Assembly: GCF_921293095.1 (NCBI RefSeq) | Contig: NC_060249.1 | Location: forward strand, 81,727,907-81,791,906 | DNA length: 64,000 nucleotides | Origin: Ischnura elegans | Taxonomy: Eukaryota; Arthropoda; Insecta; Odonata; Coenagrionidae | Reading direction: 5' to 3' | Shown here: piece by piece, positions 34,426 through 46,869 of the stretch | Numbering within the stretch: position 1 is the stretch's first letter | Layout: each line of letters begins with the position of its first letter | The notes under the pieces: model-generated | What the model was told of the DNA's origin: nothing | Database searches by the model: none | Seen by the model: the letters and a program-made list of their open reading frames with translations, nothing else | Program-made: the position numbers and the translations under genes

Positions 34426-36499
34426 CCACGATAATTTACTGCCTATTTACACTCCCATTCTCAGAGATAAAGTACATACACTCTTTATAATCATCTCTAA
34501 TTAATTTTGCTTTTACTGAGTGTTATGTGGGCACACAATTCAAGTTAAACCTCCTCACTCACTTTCAACCACCATTTTCCTTGATTCTGGAATTGATATC
34601 TTTTCAAGTGAATCAAAGTCTATTGATTTTGAAGTAGAGTGAACTGAACTTGAAATAGCTTATTCACAGGAAATTACATAAATAAAGGCAGGTTGTTACT
34701 GACAATTTAGCATTTTCTAGTCAAAGTTGCAACAAGCTTCCTAAAGAGTAGATGTAGATTGCACAGCAAATTTAAGCTTATTTCCTCCACTCTCCTTGCA
34801 GTGGAAAGCCTATAAATGAACACTCTCTCAGCTGATGCATTTAATACCATTATTTTCTTAGTTTGTGGATATAGATAGATAGATAGAAAAACATATGTGC
34901 TCTCTCTTCCTTTTAGCTGTTCAGGGGATGGTACTGAGAGATTTCTTTCTTGAAGGATTCTATAAAAAGATGCATTGCAGAACACCCATCCATCTGATTC
35001 AGGCTTGCATAAATTTTCATAGGTTCACATCTGAAATAGGTTTGTCCTTAACATCCCACATATGAGCATGAATGAAAGAATATTTAAAATCAGCCACTAC
35101 CAGCAACATGTTAACATTTCCTTTCCTCTTTATGTGACACCAAATTAGCAGTGACCAAAATTATCCTTCAAGTGACCATGAGGACAAAGTACCTACATAT
35201 TTTGGATATTATGACCAAAGTGGTAGTGAACATATACTCCTTCTGTTTGCAGGACATTGCAAAAAAATGTGCTTCTCATCTATAGAGCACGCAAGCAACG
35301 TGGAAAATTCTAAGTCACAGAAAAATCTTGTGCAATTTTTTTCCATTATAGTCGAGCGGTCGGAATTTAGAAAAAATAAATGATGAAGTACTTAAAGTAT
35401 AAATGTAAAGTTTTGCTTTAGTTAGAAATAAACTGCTATAACAGCATGAATATATTTCAGCTATGCTGAAACGTAATCAATGCATCGATTTTTCCAAAAT
35501 TTATCAAAAATCTTTGATATCTATCATTGTCAACTTCTTGTAACATTCTTTAATGTCCATTAACAGTTCATTTAAAATACTGCAGGAAATTTATCCATCA
35601 TGAAAAACCTTTCTTTGCCAACAGTTTTTTTTCATAAACTTTCACTGAATGAGAATATCAGATAAGCTGTGTCAGCTATGGTACTTATGCTTGGTAGTGA
35701 GTTTGAATATCTCTTTGCCTGGGAGTCAAAGGACTTCCAGGAGCAACATACAGTTGCCTTCTGCCGCATACTACTAAAGTATCACCGAATATGGTGATCT
35801 AGAAGGTGTTAGCGGTACAAAGGAAAGCAATGAAATTTGTAATTTATTGTAACAAATTAAAAATTTAGAAATTAGAGAAAAGACCATGGTGCACAGGGCA
35901 ATGGAAATAGGGGTCATTAATGAGCAGGTTATTGTATAGAAAGGATCTCAAGCTTACTTGAAGCTGGAGCTGAAGAGGTGGATCAGGAGGAGGGTAGAGA
36001 TGATGGCAACACTCCCTCCCACAACAGGGTACACCAAGCAAGAAGCCTGGAGCTTTATTAAGCTCTCGAATTAATGCTGGCTGACCCATTTAATTCTTCC
36101 AAGGCTTCTAGTGGAACCGTTGACTGCAATAACAGGGCCGAGGCTTCATCAGCTTCCCGCATTGCACCACACAAGCAAGTCACAATTTGCTCTTGCCGAT
36201 TTGGCTATGCCACCTTTGTACATGGCTCACTACAAACAGCAATAATTGCCAAAGGGAAACTCTTGCCGCATGCTACGTTATTGCTCTATATTTCCTTGGT
36301 TTAAACTCTCCCTATAGGCCACATATATTGAAGAGAATGGAGAACAAACTGAAAAGTCATAGCAATAGTGGAATTGGAGAAGGCCTTTTACGGCTTGAGT
36401 TGGTTTTCGTTCCTCGACAGAATTAAGAAAGAAGTTTGAGTGTTCTACAATGGCTGAAGAATATTTTACTGTTAAAATAAAATGCCTCGCTGTTGTAAA
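34426..36499. other. No confident feature
   Basis: AT-rich sequence that separates two parts of a decayed LINE. It includes a short GATA microsatellite near 34870. It may be an inserted repeat whose ends I could not see. Confidence 0.35.
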
Positions 36500-36930
36500 G
36501 AAGCTAGAGTAAGAAAAGAAATGAGATTAGGTGGTTTGTTGCTCCCACTAATTTTTAATGTTTTCATTGAGAAAGCCATCAATGAAATCAAAGGGAAGGC
36601 TCTAAGAGTAAATATTTATATATGGATCAAGAATAAGTAGGTATGTTGCAATTTGCTATTGATACAGAGGTCATAGGCAATGAAATCATAGAAAGGAAAA
36701 TGGATGGTGGTTGAAAACAAATGAAAATAAAATTGAAATATTAGAATGCAGCAGAAGAGACAAACTATGGATCAATGTTAAACTATGAAATCAAAAGCTT
36801 AGAGTGGTGAAAGAGTTTTGCTACAAAAGAATCTGCTAACAGCTAGGAATACGAGCACAGGTAGAAATATTAAAATAATTCATCAAATGCTATATAAGAG
36901 TTATGTTTCATAATATGTAGTTGTAATGCA
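36500..36930 (+). pseudogene. Decayed RTE-like reverse transcriptase fragment
   Basis: One frame shows LPPLIFNVFIEKAINEIKGKA, then ECSRRDKL, then KLRVVKEFCY. These correspond to the PLLFN...E palm block and the thumb region that ends FCYLG in RTE-like elements. It is probably the continuation of the relict at 33230-34425. Confidence 0.5.
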
Positions 36931-37526
36931 ATGCTGGTTGGCATAGTTGCAGTCGCATAAGCACAGCTAGACAGTTCCAGCAAGACTCCAAATGTCATGG
37001 TGTCGCCCTGGTGGTGGCAAGGGTTACCATTCTGGTCTGGTCTGGTCAAAAGGAATTTTGTTCCGAGAGGGTCCAAAATCGGGAAGAAAAGTTTTGAAAA
37101 ACAGGGTACTAAGAAAAGGGTTTCAAACTATTTTTAACACTTTTTGAACACACATTGAACTTGTGCCCAAATTTTCCTCCTAAGCCCAATCCCTGGTCGT
37201 AAGTCACAGGGAGACAACCAGGAGAAAGTAATCAAGCAACCATTACAACCTCGGTCATTTTTAGACCTGAACATGATGGAAGAGACGGCAAAATGACCAA
37301 AACGTACTCATAGGCACCAGATGACATGTCATCTGCTTAGAATATATTCCTCAAAATGAATTTTGCTGCATTTCCCGTTAAATCCCTTGTTGAGGCGTTT
37401 GAAATGTTCATGACGGAAGAAATTGTACTTTTCTCTGTTCTATTCTATTCTATTCTGAGTGGTTATTGCTGTCTGCAGGAAGAGTATTTTTGGGAGAGTG
37501 GCAATGATATCCGAAACAATCTGGTG
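36931..37526. other. No recognisable feature
   Basis: Anonymous sequence with a (TATTC) patch near 37440. No feature supported. Confidence 0.4.
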
Positions 37527-37528
37527 TA

Positions 37529-38215
37529 CAGTGCAACCTCGATAAAACGACACCCCACGGTGCACCAATAAACACTCGTTATAGCGAATTGTCGCTTTAC
37601 CGGAGGTGGAGCAAATAATAGCCAATATGTATACCTGTTGTGAACAGTTATACAGGAACAGAGTGGTGCGGTGACAGATAAATTTCTATCTGATAAACGT
37701 AAGCATAAATCCAGACAAAAGGTGATGTTTATTTGCATCAGTATATTTCCTTACTCAAACAACGACTAATTGTTTGGTGTTTTGTTGGCCATGGTGTCTG
37801 CCATCAAATGCTTTCTATTCATGCAACTCATGGACGTGCGGGTATGCTGACGACTGCTTTCTGCCGCCCGAGGAACAAAAGAAGATCAAGCATTCGTGAA
37901 TGCTAATACCACAATATTTTCACCAAAATTAACTACTTATTTATCAAACGACAGTTTACCACATAAAATTAAAACTGAACACTCCATTAACTTAATTTCT
38001 AACAGATCGCTAGCAATTACAGAGATTAAGTAGTATTGATGTAAGTTTTTCCGGCGATGAAACCCTCGCTAAGGCGAGAGCCAACACCAAAAGGGTCTCG
38101 TAAAAACGAATTTTTTAACACGCTTATCATAGGGTCAATTGACGGTGCATCGGCTATATCTCGTAATAGCGGGGGTCTCGCTATAGCCCGTACTCGCTTT
38201 AACGAGGTTCCACTG
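37529..38215. mobile_element. pogo/Tigger-like MITE
   Basis: CAGTGCAACCTCGATAAAACGA at the left corresponds to TCGCTTTAACGAGGTTCCACTG at the right, flanked by TA on both sides (37527-37528 and 38216-38217). This terminus style with a TA target is typical of pogo-group elements. At 687 bp with no transposase, it is non-autonomous. Confidence 0.85.
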
Positions 38216-38217
38216 TA

Positions 38218-38980
38218 TAATGCCATTCTTGGGGTTTCAAAATATAATGAGGATTTTTCACTTTGCAGATAATAATCACGAAGATAAGAGCGGCAAAATG
38301 TGCACACTTTCTTAAATATGATGTAATAATTGAGTTTGAGTTAATTAAAAAAAGTTTAATTTGAAAAAATAAAGAATAATGATTTTAGCTTACTTCAAAT
38401 TGACAAATAAAAGAAGTACATATTATGGGTAAATGAAAAAATATATTTCGTATCACGCAATAAAAATGAGAATTGTGAAGGTACAAGTGATTTTTCTGCA
38501 GAATGCAGACTGGTGGCCGGAATGGCTAGCATGCCCACATGGGCACACCCATTCAAGCAAGAGCAAATCAACAGAATTTTAAAACTAAGTGTTTATCTGA
38601 ATGCTTGCGCAGTAATTAAGCAGTTTTAAATGAAAAAACAAAATTAAACTCTGAAAATAAACTCCGCTGTTGAAGGGTTGATGAATAAAGAATATTGTGT
38701 TAATGAAAGGGTAAGGATAGCTTATTTGACATCTGCCATGAGCAGCAGAATCCTATGCTGAGCCACATGAATGGCTATCTTGGTATATATGTCTATAGTT
38801 TTTTTGCAAATAATATTCTCTGATAAATGGTATAGGCAAGCTATAAGACAGGATAGCTTTAAAAAAATTACCTTAAATAAAATGGAAGTACCTTTCATGA
38901 GTAGATCATGACTGGGAATAACACAGGTGCAGTTATCCTACAAAAAGTGAATGTAGATGCCGCCTATCATTGAAAATCTA
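38218..38980. other. No recognisable feature
   Basis: AT-rich, no motif or repeat identified. Confidence 0.45.
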
Positions 38981-38982
38981 GG

Positions 38983-40035
38983 GCCGATTCAGGATTTTTT
39001 TCTGGCAGGGGGCACAAGGGTCTAAGGGGCACAAGGCAAATGGTCTTCTCAAATTTGAGATTTAAAACAGCATACAACAATTATTGTATGAAATATTCTC
39101 TTTAGGGATGGTCAGATCGGATACTTTGGATCCAAATATCCGCGGATATTGCCCTTCATTGGATACATCGGATCCAAAGTCGCGGAAGATATTGAATCTG
39201 GATCTGAAATTTTAAATAATAACTTCAGTGAATGCAATGCCCCATAAGGGTGGAAAGAGTTCCGATTCTCTCTTCGAATGTGATGTCGCATAGATTCTTG
39301 TCCTACTCATGAACCGCTTTGTTAGAAAGCTCTTGCAGAGGCTACTTAGCAGAATTTCAGCCTTGGAAAATAAAAAAGGCAAAATATGACTGGCACATAG
39401 CATGACTCTTCCTAAGAACAATCATCGGAGTAATAACAGTGTCGTAGGATAATAACCACATCAAAAGTAACTATGTCGCAGATTTCAGAAAACCACCCTC
39501 GGCCTCCGCCAGGGTGGTTTTCTGAAATCCTCTCGCTGCGCAATTGTCCCGGACTTCCCCCTCTCGCTACTCCACTGGTCAGTGGTTTATCCAAAGATTT
39601 TTCCTACTTTCATTTCCAAACCCAAGCGTAACAGGTTAGGTCCTGAGCTTGTAAAGATGTTTTTAAAAATCAACTTGAGAGCCTATTAAAATGATTTTTA
39701 ATTTATAAAAATATTAAAATGTGTATGAAAATCCAAAAAGCATTCCTTTGATTGTATGTATGCAGAACAAACTTGAATAATAACTTCGTTTAGTAGCAGG
39801 AATTTTAAAATGCATTTGGATCCGAAAATATCGGATCCTAAAGATCCGGCTCCGAAAATCAAGGATCCAATCCAAATCTGGATCCGAAAAAAATCCTGGA
39901 TTCGTCCATCCCTAATTCTCTTTATTCTAATATCAAAGTTACTAATATGAAATTTAATGAATGGAGCTCCTTTATTTTCAAAACAAAATGAATCTGAATG
40001 ATAATCTGGGGAGGGGGGCACATTCCCTTGTGCCT
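38983..40035. repeat. Dispersed MITE-like repeat, second copy, split by a hAT element
   Basis: It starts GATTCAGGATTTTTTTCTGG and ends GGGGGGCACATTCCCTTGTG. It shares the GGCAAATGGTCTTCTCA block with 6441-6695. Without the 812-bp hAT-like insertion it is about 230 bp. Confidence 0.5.
39103..39914. mobile_element. hAT-like non-autonomous element
   Basis: A perfect 8-bp duplication, ATTCTCTT (39095-39102 and 39915-39922), with termini TAGGGATGGTC and GTCCATCCCTA. Near both ends the sequence is rich in GGATCC/ATCCGAA words. The core contains a short hairpin, TTTCAGAAAACCACCC with its inverse (39482-39526). Confidence 0.92.
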
Positions 40036-40104
40036 ATCCCCTAAATCCACCTATATTGAAAATGATGAACTACATATGTATGTACCTGATAAAAATAAAC
40101 TCCA

Positions 40105-40590
40105 CCATGGTGGGTAAAGGAAGGGTAGTAGCCTTCATGGCGGGTAGTTACCCTTGCACAACCCACGCCCTACCCACCATTAAGGGTAAGGGAAGGATAG
40201 AAAAATCCTTCGTCAACCCTTCCTAGGAACTCCTTCCCTTACCATCCGTGTACCTTTCCTCTACCCACCTTTAAGGGTAAGGGAAGGATTGAAAAATCCT
40301 TCGTCTACCCTTCCTAGGAACTCCTTCCCTTACCATCCGTGTACCTTTCCTCTACCCACCTTTAAGGGTAAGGGAAGGATTGAAAAATCCTTCGTCTACC
40401 CTTCCTAGGAACTCCTTCCCTTACCATCCGTGTACCCTTCCTCTATGGGTGAGGGAAGGATAGAAAAATCCTTCGTCTACCCTTCCTTGGAACTCCTTCC
40501 CTTACCATCCGTGTACCCTTCCTCTACCCACCATTAAGGGTAAAGGAAGGGTAGAAAAATCCTTCGTCTACCCTTACTTGGGACTTAGCA
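40105..40590. repeat. Tandem array of about 91 bp, left arm of TIR element 6
   Basis: Units contain TTAAGGGTAAGGGAAGGAT, AAAAATCCTTCGTCTACCC and AACTCCTTCCCTTACC. There are about five copies, with AAAAATCCTTCGTC at about 40202, 40293, 40384, 40466 and 40556. Confidence 0.9.
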
Positions 40591-40757
40591 TTTATGACTG
40601 AGGAACACATGTCCTGAAAGTGTCTCCTCAGCTACTTTCACCTGCTAAAGAGTATTGAGTTCTGTACAAGAACGTAAGCAGTCTTTGAAAGCAAAGATAG
40701 ACGGGCTACACAACTAATCTTTAAAATTCCCTTAAAGAAAGCAATAATATACATATT

Positions 40758-41023
40758 CAGTGGCTTAGCCAAGGGTGGGGTACCGAGGGGTTCGGACCCT
40801 CTGCCCCCCGAAATATAAAAACACAATCATTTTCCTTCATAAAAGAAAACAAAATATTGAAAAATAATGAATTAAAAAAATATTTCTTTAACTATTGAAG
40901 TTTTTTCGATTATGAAAAGTGTTTGAATTAGTTGAAAACCCATTACTTAGTATCCTGTTTTTCAAAAATTTCCCCATCTGGTTTTGGCCCCCCTCCTGAA
41001 CGAAATTCCTGGCTACTCCACTG
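40758..41023. mobile_element. hAT-like MITE, 266 bp
   Basis: The termini CAGTGGCTTAGCCAAGG and, in reverse, CAGTGGAGTAGCCAGG are similar. Imperfect 8-bp flanks TACATATT and TACACAAT agree at six positions. The C-rich and G-rich subterminal tracts fit other hAT MITEs here. Confidence 0.65.
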
Positions 41024-41341
41024 TACACAATAGTTTCTATAATTGAGTGAAAAAAACTCATTTAGAAGTTCTTTCATTCACATTTTTAGGATGTAACCTA
41101 TTTGTGTGGCTGACAATGAGACATCGTGAAAGTGATGTTCGGTATTTGATGCTGATCTTATTTTCTGAAACGAAATAGGTGAGGTAGAAAAAGTCACAGC
41201 TTTCTTCCACATAGGCCTGGGTGCGAATGTCATCTTAAGATTTTGTAGTATAACTTCCGTTGAGAAGCATTACCTGACAAGTACCTTGATAGCCAAGATG
41301 TACTGAATAGTAGAGGCCTTCAAGTTGTAGAAATCCATCTT

Positions 41342-42290
41342 ACTGATTTGTGAATGAAAAACTTTGCTGTTTCTACAATTTGGAACTTTATTTTCCTGAC
41401 TAGTTTCGATACACTGTATTATATTCATAGGACTAGCAGTACAAGTAGCGTCGTTGTGGGTTATATACCAAAAAGGGGGAAGAGTGGAAGGGGTGGGGAG
41501 GGGAAGGGGGTGGAGTAGTGGAAGTGAGGAAATATGGAAAGCCCTAGGAAGGGGGGAGGGAGGAGAGGAAAGGGAAAGGAAGCGTACTTAGGGAAGGCGG
41601 CGTGGGTTAGCGTCATGGGGATTTTTCGAGTGCAAAATTGGGATGTCCAGGAGGGAGGAGTGGAATGGGAAAAGGTGGTCATCAGTGATGGGCTCTTTCT
41701 TCTTGACTATTCTTAAAATTTCCAGTTGCTCCCTGATGTCCATTTGTAACCCTTTCTTCACATGGTGCAGCAACTCCAGGGTGACATCCGCCTGATGTCC
41801 TTCTTCAAGGAGGTGGAAGGCAAACTGGGACATCCCCGTTTTCTTCATGTAGTCTCGTCTGTGTTCTTCGCCTCTACTGGCTAGGTTCCTCCCCCTTTGT
41901 CCCACGTATTTGGCGTCGCAATCACTGCATTTTAGTTGGTAAACCCCACTATGGAGGGCTGGGTTTATGGAGTCTTTGATGGGTGGAAGCAAGCTTTTTA
42001 GATTCCTGTTATTGTAATAAGCCAGATGAATGTTCATTTCTTTGAGAAAATTTCCTATTTTAATAGAGGGTTGTCCTACATACTTCAAACGTCGCCACGA
42101 TCCTTTGTCATTTGTGGTTGAGGAGTAGAAATCCTTAATTAAATTTTTTTTCCTTTTGCCTGCCAGTAAATCGTCGATTAATTTTTCAGCGTAACCGTTG
42201 ATGGCTGCAATTTTTTTAATTGTGATTATTTCTGACATGAAAGCTTTCTAATGGTACGGCTAATGCTCTGTGCAGCATGCAGTGAAATGT
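41342..42290 (-). mobile_element. Penelope-like copy 2L (partial, inverted)
   Basis: An open frame of 216 codons (42238-41588) carries the C-terminal part of a Penelope-like polyprotein. A linker is followed by the GIY-YIG nuclease domain with GVYQLKCSDCDAKYVGQRGR. The reverse transcriptase is absent. The whole interval, including the 3' non-coding tail with its G-rich tract, is an inverted near-identical copy of about 43011-43960. Confidence 0.88.
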
Positions 42291-42294
42291 CGTC

Positions 42295-43960
42295 ATGGTG
42301 GTGTCAGGCATCGGATCACCAACACATTCCTTAGCTAGGGTTGTGAAGTGCAAATTCATAGAACACTCTGATTTCCGTGCGACTTACAGCATAAAAAATT
42401 CCATAGAACTTGCTAAATGCTTAACAGAAGTAACCACACCCAAGAATTCTTTTTTAGTATCCTTCGATGTGGTGAATTTATTTACCAGTATTCCAGGGGA
42501 AGCTGTTCTCGCAGCAAAGGAAGTGCTGCAAAAAGTAAAGACACCCACACACAGTTGTGACGAACTCATATTTATTAACAGTGTGTGTTAATCAAAATTA
42601 TTTCTTGTTTAACGGGAATGTGTATGAGCAATTGGAAGGTTTAGTGATGGGCTCCCTCTTATCACCCCTACTAGCCGAAATTTTTTAAACAAACTAGAAA
42701 ATAAACTTTTTCAAAGTGAAAACCCCCTCATGAAAAATGTACACTATTGGTTTCGTTATGTCGATGACATTCTATGTTTATGGACAGGAACGAAAAGACA
42801 ACTGGGAAATTTCTTGAAGCTGATCAATTCTTTGCACCCCAACATCAAATTCATGATGGAATTACCAGAGGGACATACATTAAATTTTCTGGACCTTAAT
42901 ATTTCAATCACAAAGGGGAAACACAAGTTCACTATTTATCGTAAACCCACATGCACAGATCAGGTCATCCACTCATCCTCAAAACATTCCATTAATCAAA
43001 AATTAGCAGCCTTTCACTGCATGCTGCACAGAGCATTAGCCGTACCATTAGAAAGCTTTCATGTCAGAAATAATCACAATTAAAAAAATTGCAGTCGTCA
43101 ACGTTTACGCTGAAAAATTAATCGACGATTTACTGGCAGGCAAAAGGAAAAAAAAATTTAATTAAGGATTTCTACTCCTCAACCACAAATGACAAAGGAT
43201 CGTGGCGACGTTTGAAGTATGTAGGACAACCCTCTATTAAAATAGGAAATTTTCTCAAAGAAATGAACATTCATCTGGCTTATTACAATAACAGGAATCT
43301 AAAAAGCTTGCTTCCACCCATCAAAGACTCCATAAACCCAGCCCTCCATAGTGGGGTTTACCAACTAAAATGCAGTGATTGCGACGCCAAATACGTGGGA
43401 CAAAGGGGGAGGAACCTAGCCAGTAGAGGCGAAGAACACAGACGAGACTACATGAAGAAAACGGGGATGTCCCAGTTTGCCTTCCACCTCCTTGAAGAAG
43501 GACATCAGGCGGATGTCACCCTGGAGTTGCTGCACCATGTGAAGAAAGGGTTACAAATGGACATCAGGGAGCAACTGGAAATTTTAAGAATAGTCAAGAA
43601 GAAAGAGCCCATCAATAATGACCACCTTTTCCCATTCCACTCCTCCCTCCTGGACATCCCAATTTTGCACTCGAAAAATCCCCATGACGCTAACCCACGC
43701 CGCCTTCCCTAAGTACGCTTCCTTTCCCTTTCCTCTCCTCCCTCCCCCCTTCCTAGGGCTTTCCATATTCCCTCACTTCCACTACTCCACCCCTTTCCCC
43801 TCCCCACCCCTTTCACTCTTCCCCCTTTTTGGTATATAACCCACAACGACGCTACTTGTACTGCTAGTCCTATGAATATAATACAGTGTATCGAAACTAG
43901 TCAGGAAAATAAAGTTCCAAATTGTAGAAACAGCAAAGTTTTTCATTCGCAAATCAGTTG
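42295..43960 (+). pseudogene. Penelope-like copy 2R: reverse transcriptase plus GIY-YIG
   Basis: Reading right, the blocks are KNSFLVSFDVVNLFTSIP (42295-42590), LVMGSLLSPLLAEIF, the catalytic FRYVDDILCLW, and NFLDLNISITKGKHKFTIYR with KPTCTDQVI (42730-43083). The GIY-YIG frame is 43212-43712. Frameshifts near 42590, 42685 and 43160 break it. The 5' part of the gene, before the RPVVS block, is missing. The non-coding tail is CT-rich (43690-43830) and ends near TCGAAACTAGTCAGG. Confidence 0.88.
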
Positions 43961-44040
43961 ATAGCCAAGGTTGTTAAGACACTAGTTCATCATCTTCCAA
44001 TATGTAGATTCTGGGTTCAAGTCCATGTGAAGGCTAATTT
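43961..44040 (+). repeat. tRNA-derived SINE head
   Basis: ATAGCCAAGGTTGTTAAGAC resembles an A box region and CTGGGTTCAAGTCC is a good B box, about 45 bp apart. A T-rich stretch follows. It directly abuts the end of Penelope-like copy 2R. Confidence 0.6.
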
Positions 44041-44155
44041 TTTTTTCTGTCTTAAAATTTTAGAAATCACTGTACAACTCATCCCCATTCATTTAATTTA
44101 GTTACTTAGCGATTTTTTTAAAATTTTTATGTTAATTTATGGATTTTTTAAAAGA

Positions 44156-44231
44156 TTAGCTGATAGGAGAACTGAGTGGAGAGCTGCGTCAAACCAATCC
44201 TAGGATTGTTGACCAGTGATGATGATGATGG
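44156..44231 (+). mobile_element. 3' terminal fragment of the RTE-like LINE
   Basis: About 75 bp (from TTAGCTGATAGGAGAACTGA to the GATGATGAT tail) match the reverse complement of 648-722 at nearly every base. This is the extreme 3' end of the same LINE family. Confidence 0.85.
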
Positions 44232-44243
44232 ATTTTTAGTTTT

Positions 44244-44581
44244 TATATTAGTCCTACCCTTCCTGTACCCTTCATTGAGGCTGGCCAAACCCTTCCCCTA
44301 CACTCCAGGAAGGAGAGGGCCTACCCACCAATGTTCTAAAATACCCTTCGTCTACCCTTGCTGAAGGGTACACCTATCCTTCCTTTACCCTTCATGGAGG
44401 CTGGCACAATCCTTCCTCTACCCTTCCCCTACACTCCAGGAAGGAGAGGGCCTACCCACCAATGTTCTAAAATACCCTTCGTTTACCCTTGCTGAAGGGT
44501 ATAGGAAGGGTACACCTATCCTTCCCTTACCCTCATTGGAGGGTACACCTCTCCACAATGGAGGAGTTTATTTTTATCAGG
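44244..44581. repeat. Tandem array, right arm of TIR element 6
   Basis: Two long units, each with CCCTACACTCCAGGAAGGAG, GGGCCTACCCACCAATGTTC and ACCCTTGCTGAAGGGTA, leading into the inverted terminus. Confidence 0.85.
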
Positions 44582-46865
44582 GGTCCTTAATGAAGAAACA
44601 TGTAGTGTTAATTTTTGTAGATAGAAACTCAAGGGATGCACAGAACAAGGTATGGAATAGATATTATATTATATAGATAAAGGTAGTTGTCAAAAGAAAT
44701 GCAAAAGAATTTCTTGAGTCTGCTTCAACAATTGTATCTGTAGAAATTGGATTGCTTTCAAATGAATATCAACTACAGCGTATGCAGGTTAAGGTTTTAG
44801 TGAGACAAAAGGTCTCTCACGTAAGAATTAGATCTTTTACGGTGAATAGTAATTATGTAACTCTCAAGATTCATGACAAATAATTTTTTTTGCCTCTTAT
44901 GTTTTGATGGAACACTCTTGCATAAGCACTCCTCAGAGCAGTAAGTACGAATCACATCATTGCTAGCAGTTTTAATTTCTCCTCTGAGGGTGATGGAACA
45001 ATGTTCCACCAAAATATCAGCTGCAAAAAATTTACTCAGCCAGAAAGACTAAGTTTTCCAACTGTAGGCACCAACAGGAAAGGGTTAAACTTGTGTCCAT
45101 CTACAGTTGAGGAAATATACCTCTTCTCTACTCTCCAAGGTGGTCTATCATTTGTTTTGCAAAAATGCCTCTGTTTATTAAAAATATATTTTTAGAAAAC
45201 CAAGAAATGAAAAAATATATGTACAAGGATTGACAAATCGATTGCAGTACAAAATCATTTTTACAATTGGACTGTCCATCCAATTTACCATGATGAGGAA
45301 TATTCTTTTAATCTCCCATTCAAGATTAGTGAAAAATTACTCTAGGAATTTTAGGCATTATAAATAGTCAATAATGGGCAATATAATAGACAACATATTG
45401 GATAACTTCCAATCTTAATCCATTATTATTATGAAATCACCTCTGGAATCACCAAACCCTAATTCCAAGGGTTTCATAACTTTCTCACCCACTCGCCTTC
45501 AAGTCCACTCAAACTACAGTTTATTGAACTAAATTGCAAATTGTAGATAATATTCCATTGCAGTTATGCCTAAAATAATTTGTTCAAGTTAAGAGCTCAA
45601 CAAAATCATCTCTGGTGTGAAAGGGTTAATTAACCGCTTAAAAAATAATCTCAACTAATAAAAAATCCAGATATTTTAAATTGTGACATGGGCTCCTTTG
45701 ATCCCCAATGATTACATCACTCATCACAATTATGCCCTATTTCTGACGGGTACCAAAATATTAAGTTAAGCCATATGGTTGAGATATCTACGAATTCATA
45801 ATTGCCTTCATAAAATTATTCAATGAAAATAGCTTTTGAAGTAATCAGAGCTACATAAATTGAATGACTAGAATTGAATCCATCATAATCTATAAAAAAT
45901 ATTGCTTACAATTTATGGCTAAAATGATGACTAAATGTCTCGCACCATATCCTAGGAACCTTTTTTGGAGGATTTATATATCAAAATATTTAATTAATTC
46001 ATGAGTCTACTGCAATATCGTATGCATCATGATTCAATTTTGTTTCATTAAACATTACCTTTTTATGAAACATATTTCTTAATGAATCAGTAAGCACATT
46101 TAATTAAAACTTCATTTACATTTAAGTTTTTATATTTAAGCTAAAAAGTATCCATTGTGGAGAAACACTGAATCAATTAAATTATAATGGGCAAATGGAA
46201 AGGTATATTCATCACTAAATAAAACAGCCTTTAAAATATTCTACCAGAAACTTTTTTTATTGGAAAACCTGAAAAAGGATGTAATCATTGGCAGAATGTA
46301 TTCATTCATTTTGTCGATGATGCAAGTGAGCACACTATGGAATCTTGACAACGCAACCAGGATGTGCAGTCACGTACGTCGGGTTAATAACGTTGCAGGG
46401 GCATAAACTCTGAATAGAGTACATATTTGCACCCTTGGGGACTACGATTGAAATGCAGTTGATTCGATAAAGTGCATCATAACTATCATTACATTTGATT
46501 AACAGAATTAATTGTTGCTTAGTTTGTGTAATAATATCTAATAAGCATTGTTTTTGCATCGATATTGTGCTAACACTCACCTATTGGCTCCTCAGCATGT
46601 GACGTCATTTCGTACTATTTCATCAGCGCGCAAGGTGATTCAACTAGGGTGAACTGTGTGTGTATTTTGAAAACGTTGGTGGATCTGATCGGATTAAAGG
46701 AAAAAAGTTAAGTGCATTTCATAGCATCAGGTTTTGTAAAGGCTTCTTCAAATAATATCCCGCAGGTGAATGTTTTAATGATTGGCTATTTGCCTCTCTC
46801 CTCATTTGACTTTCCTCTTAAATTCACAGTAAGGTCTATTCCCTTACATTCTTTTCGTAAATTCT
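44582..46865. other. No confident feature
   Basis: About 2.3 kb of AT-rich sequence. One full CRE-like TGACGTCA lies near 46601-46608, followed by a modest GC rise, but no supported transcript. No repeat or protein motif seen. Confidence 0.4.
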
Positions 46866-46869
46866 ATTT

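Larger units (their letters stand above)
40085..44581. mobile_element. TIR element 6 carrying an inverted Penelope-like pair
   Basis: The perfect 19-bp inverted ends are CCTGATAAAAATAAACTCC (40085-40103) and its inverse (44563-44581). The arms are tandem arrays of CTACCCTTCCT-type words. The core carries a hAT MITE, two inverted Penelope-like copies, a SINE head and a LINE tail. The target duplication is not clear. The right end may extend as CCCC. Confidence 0.7.

Noticed and set aside
41461..41716. Proline/serine-rich and glycine-rich frames in the Penelope-like tails (also 43584-43839)
   Set aside because: They arise from a G/C-rich low-complexity tract in the 3' non-coding region.
40105..44581. 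CRISPR array
   Set aside because: The 91-bp and similar repeats are contiguous minisatellites without unique spacers, in a eukaryotic setting.
46601..46608. CRE-like TGACGTCA as a promoter
   Set aside because: A single 8-bp match without other promoter evidence or a transcript.
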